This document shows, in pieces, positions 51,669-60,887 of a DNA stretch of 64,000 nt; position 1 is the first letter of the stretch; each line of letters starts with the position of its first letter. The DNA is from Deltaproteobacteria bacterium (lineage in GTDB: Bacteria > Myxococcota_A > Polyangia > DRWM01 > JAAZOP01), in contig JACRCX010000025.1 of the NCBI GenBank assembly GCA_016218815.1, positions 173,389 to 237,388 on the forward strand, written 5' to 3'. Position numbers and translations under genes: made by a program. Below the pieces are notes generated by a model. That model saw only the letters and a program-made list of their open reading frames with translations. It was not told where the DNA came from and did no database searches.

Positions 51669-54575
51669 CTAGAGCCCGACGACGCCCGCCGAGCGATCGA
51701 CGCCCGCGCCGTACTCGAACTCCTCGATCGGGTCGGTGTCGTGGACGCGCTGGGTCCACAGCGAGTCGTCGGCGGGAACGGCGGTGTCGGGGCGGACGTA
51801 GGTGTCGTCGCCGTCGGCGTCGAAGAAGAGGCCCATCGTCGGGAACAGCGTGCGCGCGCCGGACGCGGGATCGACCGAGGCGTTGCCGAAGGAGAAATCG
51901 CTCGAGCACTCGTAGGAGTCGACTCCGTCGCGGTCCGCGAACCACCCGAAGCCGTCCTCGTTTCCGGCGCCCAGGGAGAGGTTCGGCGCGCCGTAGACGT
52001 CGTCTCCGGCATCGTCCATGAGGAACGCCGTCGAGAAGTCGTGGCCGCCGCCGAGCGTGACGTTGAGCCGCCGCGCGGTCGCGTTGTACACGTCGTTGCC
52101 GCCGGCGTCCCACAACGCCGCCATCGCGTAGTGCGCCGCCCCGCCCTCGACGTACCACCGGGCGTCGTAGTGGTCGCCGCCGGCGCCGTCGGCGAGGATC
52201 CCGGTGCCGAACCAGTAGCCCGAGCCTTCGCAGAAGATGGCGCACTCGTAGTCGTCGTCGCCGGCGAGATCGCGCAGGACGCCGAGGCCGCCGGACATGT
52301 AGACGCCGTCGCCGCCGCCGCCGAGGTCGGAGCGGCGGCCGAAGCCCATGCCCTGCGACATGCTCGAGTTGGAGCGTCCGGGGTCCTGCGGGTTGTAGTA
52401 CAGGACGTCGTCCGGCTGGGCGAGGTAGGTGTCATCGCCACCGGCGTCGTACAGCACGCCGGCGCCCAGCACGTAGGCGAAGCCCTGCACGCCGTAGTAG
52501 CCCTCGTAGTGGTCGATGCCCTCGCCCGCGTCGAGCAGGATGCCGATGCCGAAGGTAGACGCGCCCTGGCAGCCGGCCTCGCAGAGGTAACGGTCGTCGC
52601 CGCCGGCGTCGTAGAGGATGCCGACCCCCAGCGAGCCCCAGCCCTGGCTCATGCGCAGGGAGCGGTACTCGTCCCCGGAATCGCCGTAGTCGAGCAGGAT
52701 GCCGATGCCCAGCGAACCGCTGCCTTGGCGGCCGGCGGTGGAAAGGGAAAAGGGGCCGTAGTAGGCGTCGCCGGAGTAGCGACCCTGGGCGTCGGAGGGC
52801 AGCCGCGGCGGCGTGTCCGCCGGCCTCGGACGCTCGTCGTAGCCGTAGATGTCGGCGCCGCCGAGGTCGATCGCCAGCGAGACGGGGTTGTTGCGCGAGC
52901 GGGTCGCGCCGGCCTGCACGCGGTAGGTGTCGTTCCCACCGGTGTCGACCAGCAGCAGGATGTCGCCGGCGAGGTCCGCGGTCTCGTAGGAGTCATCGGC
53001 GCCGTCGCGCACGGCGACGATGCCCAGCGGCGTTTCCCACGTGGCGGAGAATCCGGTGTCGTCGAGAAACCGGCCGAGGTCGGCGGCTTCGACGGCGGCC
53101 AGCAGATCGGCCCCGGCCTGGAAAAGCGTCGCATAGCCGAAGTCGTCGATCAGGAAGTCCTGGATGTCGCGGCGAGTGACGGTCAGCGCCGTCGTCGACG
53201 GCAGGACGAGGCTCGGCAGGTCGCCGCGGATGCGGGCGACGAGCGCATCGTTCGCGGCGATCGGCGCAATGGCGACGTCCCGTGCGGTCGCCGCCTCGTC
53301 CAGCGCGACGATCACGGGTGCGAGCGCGGCGCGAAGGGCGGCGGGCAACGTCGAGGCCTCGGCGGCAATCGCGGCGCGATCCGCCGCGCCGCCGTGACGA
53401 TCGATGAGGGAAGCAATCGCCTCGGTTAGCGGGTCCGTGGGATCGACAGCGGGGTCGTGCGGCCGGTCCAGGATCGGATGACCCTGTCGTTCGGCGGCGC
53501 GCAGCAGGAGTCCGCGGGGCGTGGCGGAGGCGTCGAGCGATCCGACGAGGTCGCGGACGAAGGGCTCGCCGCGCAGCCACTCGCCGTGGACGTCGTCGTA
53601 CCACGGCAGGCGGAAGCGATCGTGGGCCATCTCGGGGCCGAAGCGGTCGAGCGAGTCCTTGCTGAAGTAGAGGTCGCAACGGTCGAGGCCCAGGGCGTCG
53701 AGCGCATCGTCGAGCATGGAGCCCGGCACGCGCTGGAGGCACGTGCAGTCCTCGGGCAGGCAGTAGCGCTCGAGGTCGGCGGGTGAAGTCCCGGCGACGG
53801 GAAGGCAGCGCGCGCCGGAGGGGCAGTCGCCGTCGCCGGAGCAGGACCTGGAGCACAGCTCGGGCAGACGGGCGTCGACCGCCCGCAGGCAGGTGTCGGC
53901 GGCGCCGGAGCAGGAGGCGCTCCCGGCACATGAGGCGCCAACGCCGGAGGCAGGCGGGTTCGCGCCGCAGCGCTCGGGCGGAGGGGGGAGGGGCTCCAGG
54001 CAGGCCAGGACACCGTCGCCGCGGTCGGCGCAGCGGTTGAAGCCGGCGTCGCAGTCGAGGTCGCGCGTGCAGGTGCGGGTACAGAAGCCGGATGTCGAGC
54101 CCGCGGGGTCGGAGCAGGTATCGAACCGCCCGTCGCAGCCCCAGGCGCGGCACGGGTCGCCGAGTCCGGAGACGATGCAGGTGTCGGCGACCGGGACGCA
54201 GTACTCGCCGCCGTCGCGAGCGGTGCACTCGGAGCCGCCGGGGCACTCGATGCCGCCGGCGCAGCTCGGAAGGCAGGACATCTCGAGGGCGTCGAAGACG
54301 GCGCAGATCCCGGCGGGGCCGCAGTCGGCGTCCCAGCGGCAGGGCAGGCAGTAGACGTCGGCGGGCGGCGCGTCGTCGGGCGCGTCGGTGTCCTCGGGCG
54401 CGACGTCCTCGTCCGCGACGTCGTCGGCGTCGCCGTCGGGCGCGTCGGCTTCGTCGAGCGCGTCGTCGACGGCTGCGTCGTCAAGGGCGGCGTCGGTCGG
54501 CGAGCTGTCGTCGGCGCAGGCAGGCAGGGCGCAGCAGGCGAGCAGGAAGCAGCACGTCCATCGAGTTGGGCTCAT
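51669..54575 (-). CDS. Large lipoprotein with cysteine-rich N-terminus and GDDxY repeats
   Basis: A 968-residue lipoprotein (lipobox ALPAC). An Asp/Ala linker to ~72 precedes a cysteine-rich part (~73-285: CRWDADCGPAGIC, CDAGFNRCAD and similar). A helical domain (~290-520) and then a repeat region (~535-900) follow. The repeats have the form GIGILLDxGxGxDxYxxxxxxQG with cores such as DAGGDDRYLC, DAGGDDTYLA, LAGDDDYECA, DAGGNDVYNA and DADGDDTYVR. The regular DxGGDDxY spacing suggests a beta-solenoid with Asp-rich turns that could bind calcium. I know no named family. Confidence 0.82.
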   Translation of the reverse strand: MSPTRWTCCFLLACCALPACADDSSPTDAALDDAAVDDALDEADAPDGDADDVADEDVAPEDTDAPDDAPPADVYCLPCRWDADCGPAGICAVFDALEMSCLPSCAGGIECPGGSECTARDGGEYCVPVADTCIVSGLGDPCRAWGCDGRFDTCSDPAGSTSGFCTRTCTRDLDCDAGFNRCADRGDGVLACLEPLPPPPERCGANPPASGVGASCAGSASCSGAADTCLRAVDARLPELCSRSCSGDGDCPSGARCLPVAGTSPADLERYCLPEDCTCLQRVPGSMLDDALDALGLDRCDLYFSKDSLDRFGPEMAHDRFRLPWYDDVHGEWLRGEPFVRDLVGSLDASATPRGLLLRAAERQGHPILDRPHDPAVDPTDPLTEAIASLIDRHGGAADRAAIAAEASTLPAALRAALAPVIVALDEAATARDVAIAPIAANDALVARIRGDLPSLVLPSTTALTVTRRDIQDFLIDDFGYATLFQAGADLLAAVEAADLGRFLDDTGFSATWETPLGIVAVRDGADDSYETADLAGDILLLVDTGGNDTYRVQAGATRSRNNPVSLAIDLGGADIYGYDERPRPADTPPRLPSDAQGRYSGDAYYGPFSLSTAGRQGSGSLGIGILLDYGDSGDEYRSLRMSQGWGSLGVGILYDAGGDDRYLCEAGCQGASTFGIGILLDAGEGIDHYEGYYGVQGFAYVLGAGVLYDAGGDDTYLAQPDDVLYYNPQDPGRSNSSMSQGMGFGRRSDLGGGGDGVYMSGGLGVLRDLAGDDDYECAIFCEGSGYWFGTGILADGAGGDHYDARWYVEGGAAHYAMAALWDAGGNDVYNATARRLNVTLGGGHDFSTAFLMDDAGDDVYGAPNLSLGAGNEDGFGWFADRDGVDSYECSSDFSFGNASVDPASGARTLFPTMGLFFDADGDDTYVRPDTAVPADDSLWTQRVHDTDPIEEFEYGAGVDRSAGVVGL

Positions 54576-54627
54576 CGTCGACCCTCCGTGCGGCTAGCGT
54601 AGCACGCGGAGAAGTGCGGGGAGCGTC

Positions 54628-56514
54628 CTAGCGGACGCAGAACACTCCGGCGGCGTCGGAGCCGGTGCGGGCAATGAGGAAGGAGGCGTTGGTGCCCGCG
54701 GCATGGACGAGTTGGATCTCGCCGGGGATCGGGAGGTCGCCGCTCGCGATGCCGATCAACGGCTGGTCGAAGGTCACGGCGCCGGTGGCGAGGTCGTAGC
54801 CGAAGAGGCGGCAGGAGCGGCGATCGCAGCCCGTGAGCACGGCCCGGCCTCCGGGCGGATCGACGGCGACAAGCTCCACTTCACCGAGGCTGTCGATCGG
54901 GGCCGGCGGGGTCTCGTCCTTCCGGACGAGGGTCCCGTTCGCAAGAATGCTGACCGAGCACAAGGCGCCCTGGTTGGCGGAATCGGTGTGGCCGGTGGTG
55001 AGGATCAGCGCGCCGTCCGGGTGGGTCCGCAGGAGCACGCCCGGGCAGGGGCGCGCGAGGGAATCGACGGGCGACGCGTCGCGCGCGTCGTACAGGCGGA
55101 GGGCGTCGGGCTCGGCGACGAGGACGGAGCCGCCGAGGACGGCGATCCGCGGCAGGAGATCCTCGCCGTCATGGAACGTGCCGGTGGGACCGAGCGGGCG
55201 CAGATCACCGGCAGCCGGCGACCAGAGGTAGGCGGAGTCGTCCGAGGCGACAAAGGCGAGGCGCAGTGCGTCGGGGGCGGCGCCGGATGCGCCGGCGAGG
55301 TCGATGGCGGAGGATTCGAAGGGGATCGTGACGCCGGGTGGCAGCGGGGCATCGATGACGCGCCAGGTGCGGGCCTGGAGGTCGAGGATGGCGATGCCGC
55401 GGATGTCGCCGCCGAAGCGGTGGTCGAAGGCGAGGAAACAGATATCGTCCCAGGACGGCAGGCCCGCCCGGCACGGGTGCTGGAAGGAGACGACGGCGCC
55501 GGAGACGGAATCGGCGACCTTGGTACCCGACGCGACGTCGTACGCGATGGTGCGGCTGGTCGATGGCTGGGCGTCGTCCCCGGGGGTCGTCGTGGAGACG
55601 ACGAAGAGGGTGTCGCCGAAGCGCCGGGCGGTGAAGGCTTCGCCGAAGACGAAGTCCTGGCCGGCGACGGACGGGACGTAGGGCATGCGTGCCCCGAAGC
55701 CGGGCGGGCCGCTCTGGGAATCCTCGGTCAATGCGTAGTCGGCCGGATCGATCGGGAGCTCCGCCAGCACGTCGGCGGTGCTGGGCTGGACGATTCGGCC
55801 GGAAGGAGTTCGTCCCTCGGGGGCGGTCTCGATCCACAGCTCGGAGTCGACGCCCAGATCCATGCGCAGGGGAACGGTGCCGCCGCCGGTGAGCTCGCCG
55901 GTGGCGCCGTCGAGCTCGATGGCCGCGTTGGTCCCGCCGCCCGCCCACATTCCGACGGCCCCGACAAGGACGAAGGTGCCGTCGGAGCGTTCCTGGCCGG
56001 CGAGCGGGGCGAGGCGGAGGGACCCGCTGGAGAAGGTACCTTCGCGCAGGACGTAGGGCCAGACGGGGGTCTGGATGCGCCACAGCTCGCGTCCGGTGGT
56101 CTTGTCGAGCGCCGCGATTTCCCACGGCGAGCCCTGCCAAGCGATCGCCGCGTAGAGCCGATCGGCGCCTTCCCACAGGTCGAAGACCTCGTCCTCGATC
56201 AGCGTGCGGGCGGCCCAGCCGTTCTGCGGGGACAGCTCGACGACGGTGCCGTCGCGATTGGCGTCTCCGTCGTGGAACCAGTAGACGAGTCCGGATTGAG
56301 CCGCGAGAATCTTCCCGGTGAAGAGGGTGGAGTACGAGGTCCAGGACTCGGCGAGGGCCGGGTGGCGGAATCGCCCGAGGGTTTCGAGGGCCGATGCCGG
56401 ATCGGTCACCGGGCCGGCCGGAAGGTAGGTGCTTCCGCCGCAGGCGACGAGCAGTCCGGCCAGCACCAGCACGGGAGAAAACTGCCGGAGATGTGAGCCA
56501 ATCCTGCGCGCCAT
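54628..56514 (-). CDS. Beta-propeller-like lipoprotein
   Basis: A 628-residue lipoprotein (lipobox GLLVAC). No cysteine-repeat region; instead repeated strand sets (GLVYWFHDGDAN, IAALDKTTGRELWRIQTP, RTIAYDVASGT, GIAILDLQARTWRVID, RLFGYDLATGAVTF) resemble a PQQ/Kelch-like propeller. ALDKTTGRELW is the kind of blade motif found in PQQ propellers. It is co-directional with the genes on both sides, but gaps of ~45-50 bp do not prove an operon. Function unknown. Confidence 0.8.
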   Translation of the reverse strand: MARRIGSHLRQFSPVLVLAGLLVACGGSTYLPAGPVTDPASALETLGRFRHPALAESWTSYSTLFTGKILAAQSGLVYWFHDGDANRDGTVVELSPQNGWAARTLIEDEVFDLWEGADRLYAAIAWQGSPWEIAALDKTTGRELWRIQTPVWPYVLREGTFSSGSLRLAPLAGQERSDGTFVLVGAVGMWAGGGTNAAIELDGATGELTGGGTVPLRMDLGVDSELWIETAPEGRTPSGRIVQPSTADVLAELPIDPADYALTEDSQSGPPGFGARMPYVPSVAGQDFVFGEAFTARRFGDTLFVVSTTTPGDDAQPSTSRTIAYDVASGTKVADSVSGAVVSFQHPCRAGLPSWDDICFLAFDHRFGGDIRGIAILDLQARTWRVIDAPLPPGVTIPFESSAIDLAGASGAAPDALRLAFVASDDSAYLWSPAAGDLRPLGPTGTFHDGEDLLPRIAVLGGSVLVAEPDALRLYDARDASPVDSLARPCPGVLLRTHPDGALILTTGHTDSANQGALCSVSILANGTLVRKDETPPAPIDSLGEVELVAVDPPGGRAVLTGCDRRSCRLFGYDLATGAVTFDQPLIGIASGDLPIPGEIQLVHAAGTNASFLIARTGSDAAGVFCVR

Positions 56515-56559
56515 GGTGTTCCTCCCAAACCACGTCCTGTGGGGTCGCGTGCGCTGCGA

Positions 56560-59517
56560 CTACCACAGGGCGATAGCGATCGCACGACCTGCCGATGCGC
56601 CTTCGCGGATCGTCAGATCCGCGGTCGTGTCGAGAGTCGAGCCCCCGTAGTACACGTACGCGTTGGGGGTGTACGGCACCCCGACGGCCAGGTCGGCGTA
56701 GCCATCGCCGTTCACGTCGCCGACACCTGCGACGCCGTCCGAGAGGTTGCCGAAGTCCACCGTGCCGGTGATCGTCGTGTCCGGGGAGCCAGGAGCGAAC
56801 GAGCTTCGGCCGAGGTAGAGGTACGCCCGGCCGCGGTCGCGCAACGGCACGGCGCCGTCGGCCAGGGGCGCCCCGATGACGACGTCGCCGAAGCCGTCCC
56901 CGTTGAGATCGCCCGCGGCGGCGACAGCGGTGCCGTAGTCATCGTTGGTCGCTTCGCCGTTGCCCTGCCAGTCCAGGACGGCGTTCACGGGGGAGCCGCC
57001 CAGGTACAGCTTGGTTGCGCCGGCGGTGCCCTCGTTGACGCAGCCGACGAGCAAATCGGCGTAGCCGTCGCCGTTCACGTCCCCGGCGCCGCCAGCGGCC
57101 TTCTGGCGGAGCCAGCAGCCGGACGAGGCCGTGAAGGTGACATCAAGGGTCGCGTCGGGCGACGCGGCGCCGAGAAGGAGGCGAAGCGCACCGGGCGAGG
57201 AGCCGAAGCCCTGCCCGATCAGCACATCGGCATACCCGTCGTTGTTCATGTCGCCCGCGGCCTGGAGTCCGGCGCCCAGGTATTCGTCCCTGGAACTCCC
57301 GATGACCGTGACGTCCGCCGTGGTGTTGACCGACGAACCGCCGAAGTACACGTAGACTCGCCCTGCGGCCGTGAGCCCGCCGGCCGATGAAAGCGCGCCG
57401 GCTGAGGCGATGGCGAGATCGGAGTAGCCGTCGCCGTTCACATCGCCCGCTCCCGCGAAGGCATTGAAGAAAGAGTCCAGCGCCCCAGGAGTGAAGGTCA
57501 CGTCCGCGGTTCCATCCGGGGTCCGCGCGCCGAGGTAGAGGACTGGTCCGTCCATGAAGTCGGCGAAGCCGTCGGCGTTGGCGTCCCCGACCCAGACCGG
57601 CGCCCCCCCGCCGGTTCCAGGCCTGACGTCCGCCGTCGTGTCCGAGCTGCCCCCGAGGAAGAGCGCGGTCATTTCGCCGCCGCCGTTGTTCCACGTGAGC
57701 AAGACGTCGGACGCCCCGTCGCCGTTGAAGTCCGCCGGAACGCGGCCGACTTCGACGTACCGCACCATGCTCCATGGGCCACAGGTGCCGCCACCGTCGC
57801 AACCGCGGACGCGCCAGTGGTAGCGCCGCCCGACCGGCACCGACGAGGATACCGCCAGGTCCGCGGCCGGCCGATAGGTCGTTCCGGCAATGCCCGCGAC
57901 ATCGATTTCCGGGCTGGGGAAGCTGCAGGTGTGAACCACGCCGGGGGAGCAGGAGTCGTCGAGCTGGATCTGGTAGGTGATCGTTCCGCAGCCGGTGACG
58001 CCGGTCCAGCGAAACTCGGGCCGGAGCGTCTGGCGCGCGGACGGCGCGCGGATGCTGCCGGTGTACGCACCGTTGTGCGGGACGACTAGCGCCGGGGCTG
58101 CCGTCGGGCCGGGACCGGTGCCGACGCACGCGCCCCAGTCGCAGACCGTGTTGCAGGTGCGCTCGCCCGGACACGAGTCGATCGTGCACGACGCGGTCGC
58201 CCCGTAGCAGCAAACGCCGGCCCCGTCGTCGCATGTGCCGTCCGCATCGTCGTCGCAGCCGTTGCACACCTCGGCGCGGGTGCACGCGCTCCGGCGATCG
58301 CAGGTCGCGTTGCACGTGCGGGTTCCGGGCCCGCCGCAGACCGTGCACGACTCGGAGACGCCGGCACAGCAGATCCCGCCGTCGTCGTCACAGACGGTGT
58401 CGCAGTCGTCGTCCAGGCCGTTGCAGGCGTCGACGGGTGGGGTGCAGGCGGCGTCCACCGGACGGTCGCACGTCTCGGTGCAGGTGCCGGAGCCGGTCGA
58501 GCCGCATCCGGTCGTGCAGGCCGTCGTCAACCCGCGCGCGCAGGGGTAGCCCTCGTCGGTTTCCGTGTCCCCGTCGTCGTCCAGGCCATTGCACGTCTCG
58601 GAGTTCGCCTCGCACGGACCCCAGCCGCACCCGGCGGAGCAAACGCGCAGTCCCGGCCCGCCGGCCCCGGTGGTACAGCTCTCGGTCGTGCCGGCGCAGC
58701 ACTCGGAGTCCTCGTCGCACGTCGCGTCGCAGTCGTCGTCACGGCCGTTGCACGATTCCACCGGCGGACGGCAGTCCGCGACCGCGGGGACCGTGCATGC
58801 GTCGGTGCAGGTGCCGCGGCCGGCCGAGCCGCAGGTCGTCAGGCAGTCCACCTCCGCGCCGGGGACGCAGTCGAAGTCCTCGTCGGTGGCGTCGTCGCAG
58901 TCGTCGTCGGCGGCGTTGCAGGTCTCGAGCGGAGAGATGCAATCGGCGGGGGCGGCCGGGAGGCAGGCGGTCGTGCAGGTGCCGGTTCCGGTCGAGCCGC
59001 AGATGGTGGTGCACGGCGCCGGTATTCCCGGATCGCACTGGCCTTCCTCGATCTCGTCGGTCTGGGTGTCGCAGTCGTCGTCGACGGCGTTGCCGCACGC
59101 CTCGCGCGGCGGCGTGCAGTCGCCCCAGGCGCAGGCGGCGGAGCAGCCTCGCGTGCCGGCCGTCCCGCAGGAGCTGGTGCAGGGGTCGGTCGAGCCGGCG
59201 GTGCACTCCTCCGATCCGGTGGCGCCCGGGTACACGGCGGCATCGCCGTCGTTGCAATCGACGGTCCGGCCGGCGCACTCGAGGTTGGGGTATCCGTCGT
59301 TGTCCTCGTCGGTGGGATCGGAGCAGGCCGTGACGACCCAGCGTGCGCCGGGGCCGCACTCCTCGCTGGCGGTGCCCATCGTGCACGGGCCGCAGGCGTA
59401 GTCGCGGGTCCGCGACTGGCCCGAGGTGCACTGCGGTTCGTTCTCGAACACGGGCATCACGCTGCACGCGGACGCAGCGACGGCGGCGAGGGCCAAAGAC
59501 CGGATTCCCGTGCGCAT
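56560..59517 (-). CDS. MopE-like and FG-GAP repeat lipoprotein
   Basis: A 985-residue lipoprotein (lipobox AAVAASAC). The first ~480 residues are MopE-type repeats (CNAADDDCDDATDEDFDC, CNGRDDDCDATCDE, CNGLDDDCDTVCDD) alternating with CTTxCGSxGxGTC units. A fibronectin-like segment (~490-610, PEFRWTG, YHWRVRGC) leads to about seven FG-GAP/integrin-alpha repeats (GDVNGDGYSDLAI, GDMNNDGYADVLI, GDLNGDGFGDVVI), a calcium-binding propeller. It begins right after the stop of the TPR-PEGA gene. A surface adhesion or ligand-binding role is likely by family. Confidence 0.9.
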   Translation of the reverse strand: MRTGIRSLALAAVAASACSVMPVFENEPQCTSGQSRTRDYACGPCTMGTASEECGPGARWVVTACSDPTDEDNDGYPNLECAGRTVDCNDGDAAVYPGATGSEECTAGSTDPCTSSCGTAGTRGCSAACAWGDCTPPREACGNAVDDDCDTQTDEIEEGQCDPGIPAPCTTICGSTGTGTCTTACLPAAPADCISPLETCNAADDDCDDATDEDFDCVPGAEVDCLTTCGSAGRGTCTDACTVPAVADCRPPVESCNGRDDDCDATCDEDSECCAGTTESCTTGAGGPGLRVCSAGCGWGPCEANSETCNGLDDDGDTETDEGYPCARGLTTACTTGCGSTGSGTCTETCDRPVDAACTPPVDACNGLDDDCDTVCDDDGGICCAGVSESCTVCGGPGTRTCNATCDRRSACTRAEVCNGCDDDADGTCDDGAGVCCYGATASCTIDSCPGERTCNTVCDWGACVGTGPGPTAAPALVVPHNGAYTGSIRAPSARQTLRPEFRWTGVTGCGTITYQIQLDDSCSPGVVHTCSFPSPEIDVAGIAGTTYRPAADLAVSSSVPVGRRYHWRVRGCDGGGTCGPWSMVRYVEVGRVPADFNGDGASDVLLTWNNGGGEMTALFLGGSSDTTADVRPGTGGGAPVWVGDANADGFADFMDGPVLYLGARTPDGTADVTFTPGALDSFFNAFAGAGDVNGDGYSDLAIASAGALSSAGGLTAAGRVYVYFGGSSVNTTADVTVIGSSRDEYLGAGLQAAGDMNNDGYADVLIGQGFGSSPGALRLLLGAASPDATLDVTFTASSGCWLRQKAAGGAGDVNGDGYADLLVGCVNEGTAGATKLYLGGSPVNAVLDWQGNGEATNDDYGTAVAAAGDLNGDGFGDVVIGAPLADGAVPLRDRGRAYLYLGRSSFAPGSPDTTITGTVDFGNLSDGVAGVGDVNGDGYADLAVGVPYTPNAYVYYGGSTLDTTADLTIREGASAGRAIAIALW

Positions 59518-59518
59518 C

Positions 59519-60685
59519 CTAGAACCTCCCCACGACGGCCAGACCAACGCCGTTCCCGGCGGGGCCGACGACGGCGCCGAGACCACTGAGCCCACCGGCC
59601 GCCGCCTCGCCTCCGGAATCAGGCGGCGTCTCCTCGCCGCCCCAGTCGGTCGTGAATCCGAGCACCAGGGCGGCGACGGCGGCGGCGGCGGTGACGCCCA
59701 GACAGACATCGGTCGCGAGCTGGAGATCCCTGCCCTCCTGGTACTGCGCGGTCGTCGGGAATTCCGTGCTGCGGAACTCGTCGTCCTTGACCATCACGGT
59801 CGCCGCGAGCGCGACGGTCACGACGCCCGCCGCACCGGTCAGGCCGACCATCGACCAGAACCACACGGGGTCGGTCCCGGGAGTCTCGACCAGCGAGACG
59901 GTCGCGATGCGCTGCTCGCCGGTGACGAGCGCCACCGACTGGGTTTGCGCCACGTAGCCCGACGCCGCGACCCGCAGCTCGTGGTCCCCCTCGCCCAGGG
60001 TCGCCGTGAACGGAACGGTCCCCGCCAGTGCCCCGTCGATCCACACCTCGGCATCGGCGACGTTCGCTTCCACGCGCAGGGTTCCGACGTGCGGAATCTC
60101 CGTCAGCTCGATGCCCACGGTGACCCGGTCGCCCGAGGTGACCGTGACCTCGCGCTCGGCCGGGTTGTAGCCGTCGAGGCTGACCGAGACGCGGTGGCGG
60201 CCGGAAACCGCGCGTACCGGGTCGGAGAGCGGTGCGACGCCCACCTCCAGGCCGTCGACGGCGACCGTTGCTCCATCGACGTTGACGCCGATCAGGATCT
60301 CGCCGAGCAGCGTGCCCAGCTCGGCGATGTTCGCGCGCAGGAGGTCCATCTCCGCGGCAGTCGCCTCGGCGGCATACCGGTCGAGGAACTGCTCGAACGT
60401 CGCCATCGCCTCGACGTACTGGAAGAGTGCCTTCTGACACATGCCCAGGTTAAACAGCGCGGAGCGGGTGGGGAACAGCTCGAGAGACCGCTCGAACTCG
60501 ACGAGCGCCGCCTCCCAGTTCTCCACGTTCATCAACGCCACGCCGGCCTCGAAGTGCTTGCGCGCCTCGTCCTGGGCGGGATCGACGGCCGCGGGCGGGG
60601 GCGACGGACGACGTTGCGCCGTGGCGGTCGCGGAAGCGAGCATGACGAGCAGCGGAACAACGAGTCTGCCGATCCCGGTATGCAC
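59519..60685 (-). CDS. Exported TPR-PEGA domain protein
   Basis: A 388-residue protein with a signal peptide (VVPLLVMLASATATAQ). TPR-like helices lie at ~35-120 (ARKHFEAGVALMNVENWEAA, SALFNLGMCQKALFQY), then two PEGA domains (~135-195, ~200-265; VDGATVAVDGLEVG, VWIDGALAGTVPF). Two hydrophobic helices (~275-300, 328-345) follow. The TPR-PEGA architecture is frequent in Myxococcota. Its stop is 1 nt from the next start region, so it is probably translated with the FG-GAP lipoprotein. Expected location is the periplasm, facing the cell wall. Confidence 0.88.
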   Translation of the reverse strand: MHTGIGRLVVPLLVMLASATATAQRRPSPPPAAVDPAQDEARKHFEAGVALMNVENWEAALVEFERSLELFPTRSALFNLGMCQKALFQYVEAMATFEQFLDRYAAEATAAEMDLLRANIAELGTLLGEILIGVNVDGATVAVDGLEVGVAPLSDPVRAVSGRHRVSVSLDGYNPAEREVTVTSGDRVTVGIELTEIPHVGTLRVEANVADAEVWIDGALAGTVPFTATLGEGDHELRVAASGYVAQTQSVALVTGEQRIATVSLVETPGTDPVWFWSMVGLTGAAGVVTVALAATVMVKDDEFRSTEFPTTAQYQEGRDLQLATDVCLGVTAAAAVAALVLGFTTDWGGEETPPDSGGEAAAGGLSGLGAVVGPAGNGVGLAVVGRF

Positions 60686-60760
60686 GGGCTACATCCTCCT
60701 GTCCGAGCGATCGGGAGGCGCCCCGACCGCGTGGGAGGCTAGCGTAGCGGGCGGGCGGGT

Positions 60761-60815
60761 TTCACGCAAAGGCCGCGAAGAGGCAAAGGGCGCAACCCTT
60801 CGACGAGCTCAGGGC
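60761..60815 (+). repeat. CGCAAAG-type array followed by a CCCTTCGACGAGCTCAGGG unit
   Basis: The head TTTCACGCAAAGG is followed by CGCGAAGAGGCAAAGGGCGCAA, then directly by the hairpin-like CCCTTCGACGAGCTCAGGG at 60797-60815. Two repeat families thus abut between divergent genes. Confidence 0.65.
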
Positions 60816-60836
60816 GCCTCCGGCGAAGGGGGGGAC

Positions 60837-60874
60837 TTGACATCTGCAATCGGAGTGCTATCAATATGCTATCA
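60837..60874 (+). promoter_or_regulatory. Promoter and TGCTATCA direct repeats upstream of the SPFH-RHH gene pair
   Basis: TTGACA at 60837-60842 has TATCAA 16 bp downstream (60859-60864). TGCTATCA occurs at 60856-60863 and 60867-60874, 11 bp apart and overlapping the -10 region. Phased direct repeats of this size suit a ribbon-helix-helix dimer array, and such a protein is the second gene of the operon. Confidence 0.55.
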
Positions 60875-60887
60875 GGAGGTGGGAGCG

